The notes below the pieces were generated by a model. That model saw nothing but the letters and a program-made list of their open reading frames with translations. It made no database searches and had not been told where the DNA came from. The position numbers and the translations under genes were made by a program. 64,000 nucleotides of DNA, from NCBI GenBank assembly GCA_019614645.1, contig JABWDB010000109.1, positions 1 through 64,000 of the forward strand, read 5' to 3'. Origin of the DNA: Stratiolaelaps scimitus (lineage: Eukaryota > Arthropoda > Arachnida > Mesostigmata > Laelapidae). Below, piece after piece: positions 37,995-48,845 of this stretch (position 1 is its first letter; each line of letters opens with the position of its first letter).

Positions 37995-38100
37995 CCTCGT
38001 AAGATGGACCTGTAAATGCAAAGGTGCAACGGTGGTGATCGAGGCAGTGTAGGTACGTGTCTCTTCTCCGGCTGCAAGGCACACACGAATGCACCACGCC
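37995..38100 (-). mobile_element. SINE3 copy (tRNA-Ala-like head)
   Basis: On the minus strand: GCATTCGTGTGTGCCTTGCA then GCCGGAG (anticodon-arm-like CTTGCA), CGTACCTACACTGCCTCGAT (degenerate B box) and CACCGTTGCACCTTTGCATT. Collinear with 62300-62405. Confidence 0.6.
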
Positions 38101-38826
38101 ACCGGGCTAACCAGACCGGAGAGCTGTCTATGCGACCGCGAGACTCGCCAAGGGCACCAAAATTTCCACAAAAGGTCTTCGAATAGGCAAAGCAGGAAGC
38201 TGACGTTCGACTGCAAAGAAGATCTGTAAAAAAACCTACTCTCACAGACGATTAAAAAAAGTTTCACATAAAATTTATTAGCCAATTTTATAAGTGGGTG
38301 ACAATTGTACCCGCTGAACGTGAAATACATCTAAGAACAACATTGAAGAAAGTTTAATAATTGTATTCCTCGTCCCCACCAGCCAATGTATCGTAGGCTA
38401 TAGGTCTAAAACAGTACTCATTCATCAAAGAGGAGTGTCTTGTTCGACTGTATTGGCTGCATGACCAAGCTGTATTGCTCTGCGACTGACATAAAAAGGT
38501 GCTAAAGTGCCAGCCACAGTGCAATCCCAAAGCAGAATTTTACTTCTCAAAAATGCGACAAATACCTGCTGGTTCACGAAAGCAAGGAATGGATGTGGAG
38601 CGAAGAGTTCTGGCCAACGGCTCGTTTAATAGAGAGCGTCTCGGGCCACAACCTGCACTTTTATACAAGACAGTCCATAACGACCTGGAGAATCAACCGG
38701 TTCTCCATAGCAATAGCAATGTGGCGAAAACTAAGCGTAGATTATTAAGCGTCAACTTATTGCAAGACGGGTACATTCATCAAGTAACTGGTACTAGCGA
38801 AGTTTGTCGTTTTGTCGCAACATCAC

Positions 38827-39012
38827 CTAAGACAGCGGATAGTAGTCCCGAAGGTGGCGAGGGCGTAAACCATTAGGGTCTGCTACCGAGCTGTGAGGGT
38901 AAGACTGAACGGCGGCTGAAACTTCCTCAGATAACGTATCTTTCTGGAAAACGGAGTGAGGTTGTTGTGGGAAAGCGAGATTGGGGGGAGCAGGCGGACG
39001 CTTTAGTTGCAA
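38827..39012 (-). pseudogene. Pre-RT fragment of an R2-like LINE
   Basis: The frame reads TLSEEVSAAVQSYPHSSVAD then PNGLRPRHLRDYY. The block matches the SAGPDGLRPRLLRNLL part of the 205-2598 element and is diagnostic for the start of the RT region in this LINE group. It is truncated on both sides and diverged from the 205-2598 copy. Confidence 0.55.
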
Positions 39013-40010
39013 GGCGGTCTAAACATCGTCTGCTGTGACAAACGAATCTGTGGAACAGAGAATACAAGCTGCGCCAGTTATATTCAAGTCTTATAGCAGT
39101 ATTGCGTCATGTAACACTGCGATTGTGACACTGTTTGTGAGTATTGGGTTTGCCCGATGTGATTCGGTAGTTGAAGCGTCTGCCTTCACGAGATGCAGCG
39201 AGATTGGATCGAACGATTCGAGGGAGTGACATCTCATTTTCTCTGTGAGTAGGCATTTGCAGCACAACATGGCCAAAAGCTGGAAGATCAAGCTAGAATC
39301 GAGAATCATTTCTCGATCTTACTGTAAAAGACACCTAAGGCCTTGGCTACAATTCTAAATATACGAACGGTCCGTTAACGATTTAGGATATCTTGGACAG
39401 GATTTTCAGCAACTTCTAGATGAAGAGGAATATTCCGTAATTTGGGGTGACGTGCTGTGATGTCAGCTAGAACTCCCCCAGTTATGTTTTGAAGAACTGT
39501 TCATTTAGAGATGGATGATTTACGAGCGGCAAAACACATGAATGAGCGGCAACAGCGGAGTCAATGTGTCACAAAGTGAGCGTAAGATCGTAGAAATGCC
39601 GTTGTTGATAATCTTCAAAACATCTATCACAGATCCTAGACTAATATGCTGCGCTTTAAGACTCTTGCTTTTTTGTCCCATTACGCGGTTTCTTGGTCTT
39701 CTAGGAATAGCGTAATACCACTTTGAATATACCCTGATAGAGAGATTTAACGTTATTTATAGGGCTCGCGAGTGCTCGGGCTTCGCGACCTGCCTTGCGT
39801 TTCTCGTTTTTGCTCAGACGTCTTGAAAAATTGAGACGTCTGTTTCAACATCTACAACTTCATCTTCATCAACAGTTGGCGAGTTTGGTTTTCTGGTCTT
39901 GGTCGACTTCTCTGATTCGCACGAATCAGAGTATTGGTAATGTTCACCCCCGGGAGATTTACCCGCCAAAGTTGGTGCGGCAACAGCCAAACCAAACACA
40001 ATAGGCGAGC
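39013..40010. other. No gene recognised
   Basis: A minus-strand frame (39814-39999) reads PTVDEDEVVDVETDVS, an acidic stretch without family resemblance. A plus-strand frame opposite it is leucine/glutamine rich. I do not call either. Confidence 0.4.
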
Positions 40011-40011
40011 T

Positions 40012-40098
40012 ATCGGAAGCCAGAGGCCGCGGGTCCGAGCACTGCTGCGTGACATATGAGAGAGCTTAAGCATTGCAGCTCCTTTAATAAACAATAAG
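40012..40098 (+). mobile_element. SINE1 copy, 5'-truncated
   Basis: Starts inside the anticodon-arm region (GGAAGCCAGAGGCCGCGGGT, then CCGAGC), then GTGACATATGAGAGAGCTTA, AGCATTGCAGCTCC and TTTAATAAAC. Matches the tails at 22205 and 48956. Confidence 0.8.
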
Positions 40099-40114
40099 CC
40101 TTAACCTTAACTCT

Positions 40115-41065
40115 CCCAGGGGGAGAAGAAGCTGATATTTATCAGCCATAAATTGTCCAGGGATGCAGATGTGTTCATTTGTTTGGCCGGTTTACGCGGT
40201 TCTGATTCCATAGCAAAAGATAACGCTGGATTACGTCACGTAGGGATGCACACATCTTCCTCATTCTAGGTTGGTCGATGTGCAGGCCAAAGAAAAATAA
40301 AGCGATGTCGATATGCTATTACTGTCAATAAATTCGGCATTACGCAGGTGCCTGCTTGGACGAAAAGGTACCAATACCCGCCATGAGATGCAGCCAAGAG
40401 GGCCACACAAGAGGGACTGCTTCGGCGAATCCACATATTGTTTCAAGGTGGCTACAGATGCCCTCAAAAAGGTCGAAAAGGATAAGAGGGTTCGAAGCCA
40501 GAAAAGTACCTCTCGGAGAACGGTGACTGAATAACGGATGGGGGACCAGCCGGATCATAGAAGACCGCGGATCATAGAAGACCGCTCTGTATCAATTACG
40601 GATACTGGATCAAGAGTGGGCTTCGCCGGTGGACATCAGAAGAGGGGGTTGCTTTTACAGCAGCCTAAACTGTACGTTGTTACGGTAGTCGTCTTCATTG
40701 ACCACTTCAACTCCGCAACCTTGATGTGGGGATCGCAGGCGAATGACCATCGTGGTAGAACCTTACTCGAGTGGATGATCACGCACGACCTCGTCTCTGT
40801 GATCAAGCGGGATAACCCCACTTTCGAAGCGAACGGCTACCACTCACTTATCGACCTATCGCCTCCCTCAACGCCCCGAAGATCGTCGGATGGCACGTCT
40901 TTGCCGTGGGAGAAAATTGCAGTGATCATCACTGTATTGAGTTCTCGGCGGAGACCTCACCAAGAATTCCTCTATGAGCCACACCCCACCGACGACCAGT
41001 TTGTGGCTGAGTTTTACACTGCTTTTAGGCTGGCTCTCAGCCAGACGATGCTCAAAACTGACTAG
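40115..41065 (+). pseudogene. LINE ORF1 zinc-knuckle remnant and endonuclease C-terminal half
   Basis: The left part (about 40300-40530) reads in broken frames as Cys/His knuckles: CYYC...RHYAGACLDEK, RCSQEGHTR and KRDCFGESTYCFKVATDALK. The right part from 40640 reads FNSATLMWGSQANDHRGRTL then LEWMITHDLVSVIKRDNPTF and ANGYHSLIDLS. This is the (D)FN...LWGS...RG..L.W...L...N.G..PTF...S.IDL block of APE endonucleases of the jockey/R1/I group. The catalytic Asp of the DFN motif is His here (DHFNS). Decayed; no RT follows directly. Confidence 0.65.
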
Positions 41066-41690
41066 ATGGAGTGGTCCTGAATTGAATGTGCGTTTACAGT
41101 ATTCTAAGCACCGATTCCTGCGTTCGTTTGCAACCCAAGGACATGGGTCAGAATATGCATGCACGACACGAACCAGCGAACCAACACTTGTACGCACGTA
41201 AAGCAGCTGAACCGTAGGCTTGTTAACAGACAAAAAATGCTAATTGTGGGCATAGAATTTGACGGAATCACCTTCCTACTCCGATAACCTCTGTACCGGA
41301 ACATCCTTTTTGCCACAGCCACTGTTTAGACACACTGTGGTATATAAAAACCATTTGGAAAAGAATCGGTGTACGTGGCTTGCAAGTGTACACGCGCGAG
41401 GTTTCTCCACAACAACGCTCAACCCGCAAAAGCTGCTGTTATTGAGCAGTTTGTGGTCGGGAAGGAAATCAGGTTGTGGCTTAAATCCGCGTATAAGCCT
41501 TATATATAATAATATATATGCCCCGACGTCAACGTGACACAAATCCTCAGGATCATACTTATAGTATACAAAAAAGCATTTTATTAATATGCATAAATAG
41601 CTTGTCCATTAAGCGAAAAAGTCCGGCCGCGCTGGTTAAATCAACCTAATACTTGGGTTCCCGCCACATGCACACAGCTATAGACAAGGG
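41066..41690. other. Unassigned, probably LINE-derived
   Basis: Lies between the endonuclease remnant and the RT-start remnant at 41690. No motif was readable. It may be the decayed linker of the same element. Confidence 0.35.
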
Positions 41691-42290
41691 CGGCGGAAGC
41701 GATCCAAAGGCTTCCCCAGATCTGGCCGAATATCTACGTGCTAAGGGGTGCGGATTAACAGACTGAATGGATTATTATCCACCACACACGCAACCGAAAC
41801 ACCGTGCAATACCCGCAGACAGTGAGAACTCACTTGGCAGACTGGCGACGACAGGACATCGAGAAAGGGGGTCAACTTCGACGTAAAAACAAAGGGGAAC
41901 TAAAATAAGAACGTTAGACTTTTCTAGCTCGCTGTTGCGACAGCTACACACAAACCTCGGCGGCAGAGGGATATCCAGAGCTGTACTACCATCGTTGCTT
42001 GTCCTCGATTCGGGGCAGCAGCTCAAAAGTCCTCGGGCTATTGCTTATGAGCTGAACAAACAGTTCGCAACCATTGTGACTACTGTGGCCCCCAGATCCA
42101 AGCCAACATCCTGGCTGAGTTGACATCGATCTGGTGGGAGAACCAAGCTTCATCTCACCAGATTAAAGGCAGGTCAAAGATCGTTCCTCTAACAAAAAGA
42201 ACAATGGAGAGGACACCTGGGCCAATATACCTCGTCCAATACTTGTCTGCGGTTTTCGAAAAATCGGATTAGTAAGAAAGGTGTCTTGAT
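41690..42290 (+). pseudogene. LINE fragment: pre-RT and RT start
   Basis: The frame from 41935 reads QLHTNLGGRGISRAVLPSLL and QQLKSPRAIAYELNKQFATI, a typical pre-RT stretch. Near 42175-42270, KGRSKIVPLTKR and YLSAVFEKS (in broken frames) correspond to the first RT block (KIVPLPK...LLSAVFEK). It is cut at about 42300 by the R2-like LINE tail. Possibly the same element as 40115-41065. Confidence 0.5.
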
Positions 42291-42304
42291 ATAGTCGCTA
42301 CCCT

Positions 42305-42640
42305 GGCTTGGGACGACAGTGGTTGACACTCTGGCACCTTCGTATGTCAACTACTCTGCAACCATCCCCGGTTACGCGGTATGCCGGGTGGAGCAGGTCA
42401 AGCTACGAAAATAGGCCGTCCTGTAGGCGACTCCTCTCTCCCTATTGCCGTTGAAACTTTAAGCAGCCCCTTTACGGCCAATCTCCTCGAGGGAGTCTCG
42501 CAAAGGCTGGTCTGCGCCACCGGCGACAGGACTGCAGGGTTCTTACTTCTGCAGCGCTTCTCCCTCGCTGTGCGAAGAGGCAACGCCATCGCCTCCCGCG
42601 GAACCCTGGCGGCCTCGGCCTGACATCCTGTCTCGACATC
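42305..42640 (+). mobile_element. 5'-truncated tail of an R2-like LINE (older subfamily)
   Basis: Starts at the GTGGTTGACACTCTGGCACC block equivalent to 2230, continues through ACCATCCCCGGTTACGCGGT, and encodes NLLEGVSQRLVCATGDR, LLLQRFSLAVRRGNAI and GTLAASA, with a stop at 42621. It is clearly more diverged from 205-2598 than the 8603 copy. The 5' end falls on the nuclease motif, a typical truncated-insertion junction. Confidence 0.8.
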
Positions 42641-44270
42641 CCTCTACCCAAATGCGCCACAAATTATATATATATATTTAAACACACAATTCCACCGGAC
42701 CACCGATTATAGATTCTACTCCAAGTCAAACCGAACTGTTCTAGGAAATCACGGTCGACTAAGTTCGCGTTGGCACACTTTTCGTAGGAGCTTACCAACG
42801 AAATAGAAAAAAAAAAGTTTGCCTCGGAGAATTTCTAGATGATGCGGCTGGTCCTAATTGCTCATGGCACTCGAATCTTCCAGCAAAAAGAAGGATGTCT
42901 GGAGTGTGCACCGATCACAATCGATTAGTTGAAGTCATACTTGTTCACTGAGAAAGGGTGGATGACATAGTACGATACTTTCAGAGCAATGTTTGACCGA
43001 ACCCGCAGAATCCGTGTCGATTACTTCTTTACGTGGAACAAACTGGTCTCGATCAACAAGTGACACAGTATACGCGTTGACCTGATTGCGCGAATTTCAT
43101 CGGACATCGCCTTTCCATTTAGTATCGTTGTAAGCTGCTTCCATCGTCGCAATACTACGTTTGCTATACTGACCTTCGTCACTAATCAGAACAGGAATAA
43201 TCGACCCGCTCTCGCTTACCGCTTCCCGTTGTCAATCTAATTGTTTTTCGAGCTGACCTTCAGCTGTTCCCCTATATCACAGGCCTCAGCTCTTAACCCG
43301 TTGTCAATCTGAGTCTCTCCTTCTCGTATGACTCAACCGCTCACGTCAGTTACAAAACTCCTCAATGATGTCCTAAAACATGACTTGGATACAAGGGAAG
43401 TAATCGTAGGAATGAGATGGGGCCACAATATGGTGTGAACTATAATGTTAGCAACAAATGTCTAAATTATTTTTTTATTGCAAAATAATGAGCGCTGTAA
43501 ATGTCCGCGCATATTGAGACACCTCCTAATTACTAACATTTTTACGAGAAGTTCCAGTTCCATGAATAAACTAAACATTATATTGTTTTGTACGCTAGCG
43601 GATTTAAAGACGGTTTGAAGTGAGTCAGTATGAGAAGAACATGCCCGTTTACATGGTTTGCGGTTATCCCTTATTTGCTAAGACAATCTCCTCCTGTCAT
43701 ATTAATTTTGACGGATGGCAAACTGATTAGTTGGATATCATAAGCAGAGACAGAATTACTCGATGAGTGATCCTAGGTTTTGGTTACAGGTCACGTACGA
43801 TCAAATAAGCCCCCGGTCCTGGACACGGATTAAACCCATCTCCTCAGCGAGTTGCTAGCTAAGAGAGTAGTTCACTATACTCAATTCGCTTCCATTACAA
43901 AATCGAACTGTTCCATAGAAATGAATAATAAAATATAGAATTTCAGCTATCACCAAAGAAAATATAGCAAATATTCCAGAATGGTGTTTTCCACAGCTGA
44001 TCAGACGTGAACACTATCGAAGACTGAGGGCACTCACACAAAGCGCCTCAGAATGAAGCGCTGCGAACGAAGATCCGCATCGAGACACAGCATACATGAT
44101 AATAGTTAGTGCAAGAACAGACAAGTAGAAAACAAAAATCGATATGTAGCTGACATTGCAACAAAACAATTGAAAGCTTCGATACAAAAATGTGTACCCT
44201 TTATATACAAAAATGTGTACCCTTTATATATAAAATATACGTTGCAATAATTCTTTTAACTATTATTTTT
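42641..44270. other. AT-rich, only a SINE2 tail recognised
   Basis: (TA)n at 42664-42677. The SINE2 fragment at 43240-43335 is listed separately. A tandem duplication of AAAATGTGTACCCTTTATAT lies at about 44187 and 44210. Confidence 0.5.
43240..43335 (-). mobile_element. SINE2 tail fragment
   Basis: Plus-strand reading GTTTTTCGAGCTGACCTTCA, GCTGTTCCCCTATATCACAG, GCCTCAGCTCTTAACCC is the reverse complement of the SINE2 3' end. Confidence 0.75.
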
Positions 44271-44274
44271 ACTA

Positions 44275-44340
44275 GAACTTAAGCATGTATATAGCAGTTC
44301 CGTCAATAAACATTTGTTTGAAATTGAAATTGAAAAAATA
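44275..44340 (+). repeat. Retroposon 3' tail of the SINE1 type, headless
   Basis: CTAGAACTTAAGCATG, GCAGTTCCGTCAATAAACAT, then GAAATTGAAATTGAAA repeats. Parallels 144-204; no tRNA head upstream. Confidence 0.5.
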
Positions 44341-45098
44341 CTACATCCGATTCGAAACTACGGGAGGTCGGCCACAGTGCGCTCAGGCCCTTCTCTCGCC
44401 CTGCTAGTTGCTGGGTACAAAGGAGCGAACTGGTAGCGATAAGCGACTGGCGCTATTCATCTTACGTCGGAACGAGTGTATCGTGGTGAGTATGAGAGCC
44501 TCGGGTCGTTTGGCAGTATACCATTGCAAGCAGACTCGTTTGTAAGCTATGCTTAGTTGTCCATAACACAAATTGCTGCCTCTGACGGACCGGCGCAGTC
44601 GGCCTAAGCCGCTTCCCGGGTAATCTCCTTCGACTTTGAAGGTGACATTGGTAGTGAGGTGTACATCCACAAAGCACCAGCAGTGATTTGCAGTGACTAA
44701 GATCCGCTTATAGAACAGTTCGGTAGAGAGAATGCGGGACTGCTTCGAATGGATCTAGTCGTCGAATGGGGAAGCGACAACCTTCGTTTGTCGTGCGTGA
44801 CTAATCAGCCAGCGATCAGATGGTCAACGATCGGATGGTTGTCAAGGTCCAGTTGGAACTTTAGTGCCGAGGTTACCCACGAACGAAAGCAGTTAGTGTT
44901 CTTCTCGCCACACCTTATCGTAGCTCGTGAACTCGTATCAATGCGTACTATCAATAGAAACTCGTAGTGTAATCCTACCCGGTAATACTGCCGCAGGAAG
45001 GTTTATACCTCCCTGTGGGAGTGTTACCGACGAAGGCCTGCACCGTTCCAAAAGAATCATTGCATAATAGTAACAAACTATAGATTAGTTAAATGAAG
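44341..45098. other. Unassigned open frames
   Basis: A minus frame 44404-44670 (VHLTTNVTFKVEGDYPGSGL...) and a plus frame 44749-44967 have no recognised domain. Composition is less AT-rich than the flanks, so decayed coding DNA is possible. Confidence 0.3.
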
Positions 45099-45238
45099 AT
45101 TCGAAACTGCGCGACTCGAGCCACTTTCCTCTGCAACCCCACGTCTATATCTCAAAAGGTAGAGCAGTCGACGGAAGAGAATAATAAAAAATAATAAAGA
45201 GTGGCAGATGGAAGTAGCTCGAGTCGCGCAGTTTCGAT
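45099..45238. repeat. Inverted repeat with about 27-bp arms
   Basis: TTCGAAACTGCGCGACTCGA (arm about 45100-45127) and its complement TCGAGTCGCGCAGTTTCGA (arm about 45212-45238) flank an 84-bp loop. An AT microsatellite (45245-45273) follows. Confidence 0.8.
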
Positions 45239-45241
45239 TTC

Positions 45242-45277
<36 letters not shown>

Positions 45278-45325
45278 CCTATAAAGCTTTCTCCCATGAC
45301 AGTAAGGATACAGTAAGGATGACAT

Positions 45326-45365
45326 GTTCATCTGACAACTACTGCGCAAGAGTTGTCAGATGAAC
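45326..45365. repeat. Perfect hairpin, 15-bp arms, 10-base loop
   Basis: GTTCATCTGACAACT, loop ACTGCGCAAG, AGTTGTCAGATGAAC. No U-tract follows. Function unknown. Confidence 0.9.
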
Positions 45366-46728
45366 GTGTGAATAAATCCTTCCAACATCTCTCCAAGGCA
45401 GCCACCTGGTGGCGTCAAGTCAATCCATCCCCGACCGATAAAATACGGGAGGACGCCCAATTGACATTCGTGCCTTTCAACGGCACGGTAGTGATACTAA
45501 AAATACGGATCGCGCGTATCGATTGTATAGTGTAGTAGAATTATGTAGTGTATAGTGGCGACTGAAAGTCTTCAATTTCGGTCGATTCCCTTCCCGCTGC
45601 TCAACCGGAAACAGAAGATAACAAGAGCAAAAAAATAATCGGTCTAATAGAAACAACGTAGTAGACGAAGAAATGGAAAGGTGATCAGAGCGGTAGACTC
45701 TGGTGAGAAGGAAGTTTCTTATGAGCCGTCCGGTTTTACCATGCCGAAATTGTATGGTCTCCCGAGAAATACATAAACGACTGGCCTTTCAGGCCAGCAG
45801 TTTCGCATTCGAGGAGCCAACTTCAACTCAACAAAGGAATCAGCTCTTGAACTTATTACGTTAAGGACACCTTGTAACAGTTTAGCAATTAACTATACCA
45901 CCAAACAAAAGGTGGCAAAGGGCTCATCAGTATGAAACGCAGTCGCTGAAATTGTGGTGGGGAAATTTTGAGATAACCATTTGGACCGAATTTGCCGGTG
46001 TAAAATCTTGGGGAAGATTCGCTGATTCGCAATTGTCCCTAGAACAAGAATAAATATTATCATGACAGGTGCCAATTGATGATAGTCAATTGACTCTTAA
46101 ATTGAGCGAACGTTAGGCAATCGACTTCTCTGATATGAACGTATTGGAAAATCGCAGCGGGTCACCATCAACGTCTGGTAACGTAAACCAACAAACTGCG
46201 GACTGCCATCATTTCAAATCGTCCCATTCAACACAATTCAAGGCTGGTCTCGGTATGGCTGTCTCTCTTATACAGAGTTTTTAATCTCAGTTCAAATGAA
46301 CAACCTCTAGATACAGATGTCGATAGACAAACAACTGATTGACCTCATGGGCTGTAGTTGACCCCTATTTCGTTGTAAACAGCAACGAACACTTCCAGAC
46401 GTCAACAAAGCCCGTCCGTTGAATACAACACTCAAGTTTTTCACAGAGGAAGAAGCGCTGTCCAAAAGTCAGACTCCTCCTTAGTTTCAACTAATTTCTC
46501 ACTCCACCAGCTCCTCAGCCTGCGGTCCAAGAGACCATCATAATCATAGATAGCCCAAAGGCATTGAAACGGAATGAGAGCACCCGCCCCTTCTGGGTCA
46601 GTAACTCGCAGATTATGATGATGATAATAATAATAAGTAGACGAAAGTATCCGAAAGGTCTCGGCTATATTACATCATCCACGATATTCTGCTATAACTA
46701 ACCCTTTCAGTTCTGTTGTTTTTTGTTG

Positions 46729-46730
<2 letters not shown>
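45366..46730. other. No gene recognised
   Basis: Short frames only (for example 45353-45535). Nothing matches elsewhere in the window. Confidence 0.45.

Positions 46731-46732
<2 letters not shown>

Positions 46733-46760
<28 letters not shown>
46733..46760. repeat. (TA)n microsatellite
   Basis: TATATA run between TTGCT and AGCAT, itself a short palindrome (GCTTATA...TATAAGC). Confidence 0.95.
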
Positions 46761-46762
<2 letters not shown>

Positions 46763-46932
46763 CATGTTTTTTTTTGTTGTTCAGCATTTCTCAGTGTTGT
46801 TCCGGTGTCGTTGTTTATACTTCCAGAGAAATTTGTTCGTTAGAAATGACTGCCTCCAACGCAATCGAGGCCGAGGCGGTTGGTCGCCTGAGACGGAGAA
46901 GATTGTTGTACATTATTCAAATGTTTTCTCAG

Positions 46933-47324
46933 CTAACGATAACACAATTGGAATACCACCAATCGTACCACGAAGGACTTCCCTCACTCTATTCAAACGA
47001 TTACTTCAGGGCAGGCCACGTCTAGCCTCTCCTCGGTCCAACCGATCTAACGCACTCACGTGCGTTTTTTTTATCTGCAACTCAGCGGGGAGGTTCAATT
47101 GGAGTGGGCACAGCTAAGATGATATCATCCATTGAGAAATCTATCTCGTAGTTCTCTCACTTCAGTAATGTGCTTCTTACAGTATTTATTAGATTGGCAA
47201 ATTGCCTTCCAGCGCTGTTGTCCAGTTCTGATATTTCATTGACTTGTGTAAGACCGACTAGAGATGTCTGCTCCTCGCCAAGAGAAACGAAATACACGAA
47301 GAGAATCTTTGTCTTCTCAGTTGC
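46933..47324 (-). mobile_element. Unknown element, inverted copy A
   Basis: Mirror image of 47441-47815. On the minus strand it runs GCAACTGAGAA, GAGCAGACATCTCTAGTCGG, ATATCAGAACTGGACAACAG, GGCAATTTGCCAATCTAATA, ..., TAATCGTTTGAATAGAGTGA, AACGATAAC-complement end. The minus strand briefly reads SELDNSAGRQFANLINTV. No RT, transposase or tRNA head was seen. Confidence 0.75.
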
Positions 47325-47440
47325 GAGGTTCTGGACAAAACGTTGTTGGTATCTTAGAATAAAAAATTAAATTTTGCAAAGTGTCCAAAATTATTGTCAT
47401 TATGCATGATAGAATCCTATGTTTAACGCTATACAAGCTG

Positions 47441-47815
47441 GCAACTGAGAACACTTCGTGTATTTCATTTGTCTTCGGGAAGAGCAGACATCTCTAGTCG
47501 GTCTTACACAAGTCAGTGAAATATCAGAACTGGACAACAGCGCTGGAAGGCAATTTGCCAATCTAATAAATACTGTAAGAAGCACATTGCTGAAGTGAGG
47601 AACTACGAGATAGATTTCTCAATGGATGATATCATCTTAGTTGTGCCCGCTCCAATCGAACTTCCCCGCTGAATAGGAGAAAAAAATAGGCACGTGCGTG
47701 TGTTAGATCGGCTGTACTGAGGAGAGGTTAGACGTGGCCTGCTCTGAAGTAATCGTTTGAATAGAGTGAGAGAAGTCTTTCGTGGTACGGTTAGTGGTGT
47801 TCCGATTGTGTCATC
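47441..47815 (+). mobile_element. Unknown element, copy B, with long target duplication
   Basis: Flanked by GTTTAACGCTATACAAGCTG (47421-47440) and GTTTAACGCTATACAAAGCT (47816-47835), a direct duplication of about 20 bp with one inserted A. This is characteristic of LINE-mediated retroposition or similar staggered insertion. The insert is about 375 bp with the same orientation markers as copy A read in reverse. It lacks an obvious A-tail. Confidence 0.8.
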
Positions 47816-47835
47816 GTTTAACGCTATACAAAGCT

Positions 47836-48335
47836 GATATGTAGAGGTACAGCAAATGGATATTCCATATATTTAATATATGGCACATACATATACTACT
47901 GAATATCATCTGTTTCGATTGTGCTAGTGTCTTTGTTATATGTGCCCAGCAAATATTGTTGACTCTTGCTTATGTACCTGATATGAGTAAATGATTATTT
48001 GTAAATGTAGCCCCCATACGCATATATATAGCCCAGATAATGATGATTCCGAAACCTTTGATGACTGAAAAACATTTCGAGAACTTGATTTTTTTTAATT
48101 CGAGAAACCTGTGTGGGGGGTCAAGGGAAGTGCAAGTAGAACGAGGTTGTCAAGCACTCATTTGTACCTGCCGTAAATCCCCATTATTGGTTAGGCCAGG
48201 ATTTCCGAGTGTTTGCAACTACCCGGAGATAGATTTCTTTACGTTCCTGCAACTGAAGAATTGTTGGGGGAAAAATCCAGACACTTTAATAAATAGTAAT
48301 CATTTTTAAACCCACGATTGACCATGAGATGACTT
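47836..48335. other. No gene recognised
   Basis: A plus-strand 89-codon frame at 48040 has no motif. Confidence 0.4.
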
Positions 48336-48344
48336 ATCTCTGTT

Positions 48345-48475
48345 GCAATTGGCCCTCCCTCATTGGTTGACTCTCTCCTCCCCCGGGGAGCTTCATCCAC
48401 ATTCGGTAGTACCACGGGGTCTCGCGGCGCCTCACGGCATATATAAGCGCCCTTCAACGCCAGCCACCGGGTTCC
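48345..48475 (+). promoter_or_regulatory. Candidate Pol II core promoter
   Basis: TATATAAG at 48441-48448 sits in otherwise GC-rich sequence. Two ATTGG (inverted CCAAT) boxes lie at about 48349 and 48362. Transcription would start about 30 bp downstream, near 48472. No clear coding exon follows before the SINE2/SINE1 cluster at 48846, so the target is unknown. Confidence 0.3.
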
Positions 48476-48845
48476 AATTATTCTATGCCATAATTTCATT
48501 CACCGCTTTGTTGACCTTAATCCATTACCAGGTGGATGTTGTCGTTTTGTAAGAGAGATGAGAGGTTGATATTTCTTTGCGCCTGGTTACAGTTCGCTAT
48601 CACTATTACACATGTTGTTATTACGGTTATGGCCGCCGCCACTGCCATCCTGTTTTTTTATGGGTGGCCATCGATACCCTTTGCACACGGTTACGGTTGC
48701 CTCGCATAATTCGATGTTGTACATCGGAAGAGAAGAAGCTAGGAGATTACAGGAAAGCAATTTAAAGAAAAATAGTTTGGGTCCCAGCACGCTCACACTC
48801 ATGCAAAACAGCCCTCGCGTTGACTGACAACTGTTTCTGTATATG

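Noticed and set aside
45680..45750. Resemblance to a group II intron domain V (GAGCCGTCCGG)
   Set aside because: Lacks the AGC triad and bulge in the right places; short chance similarity.
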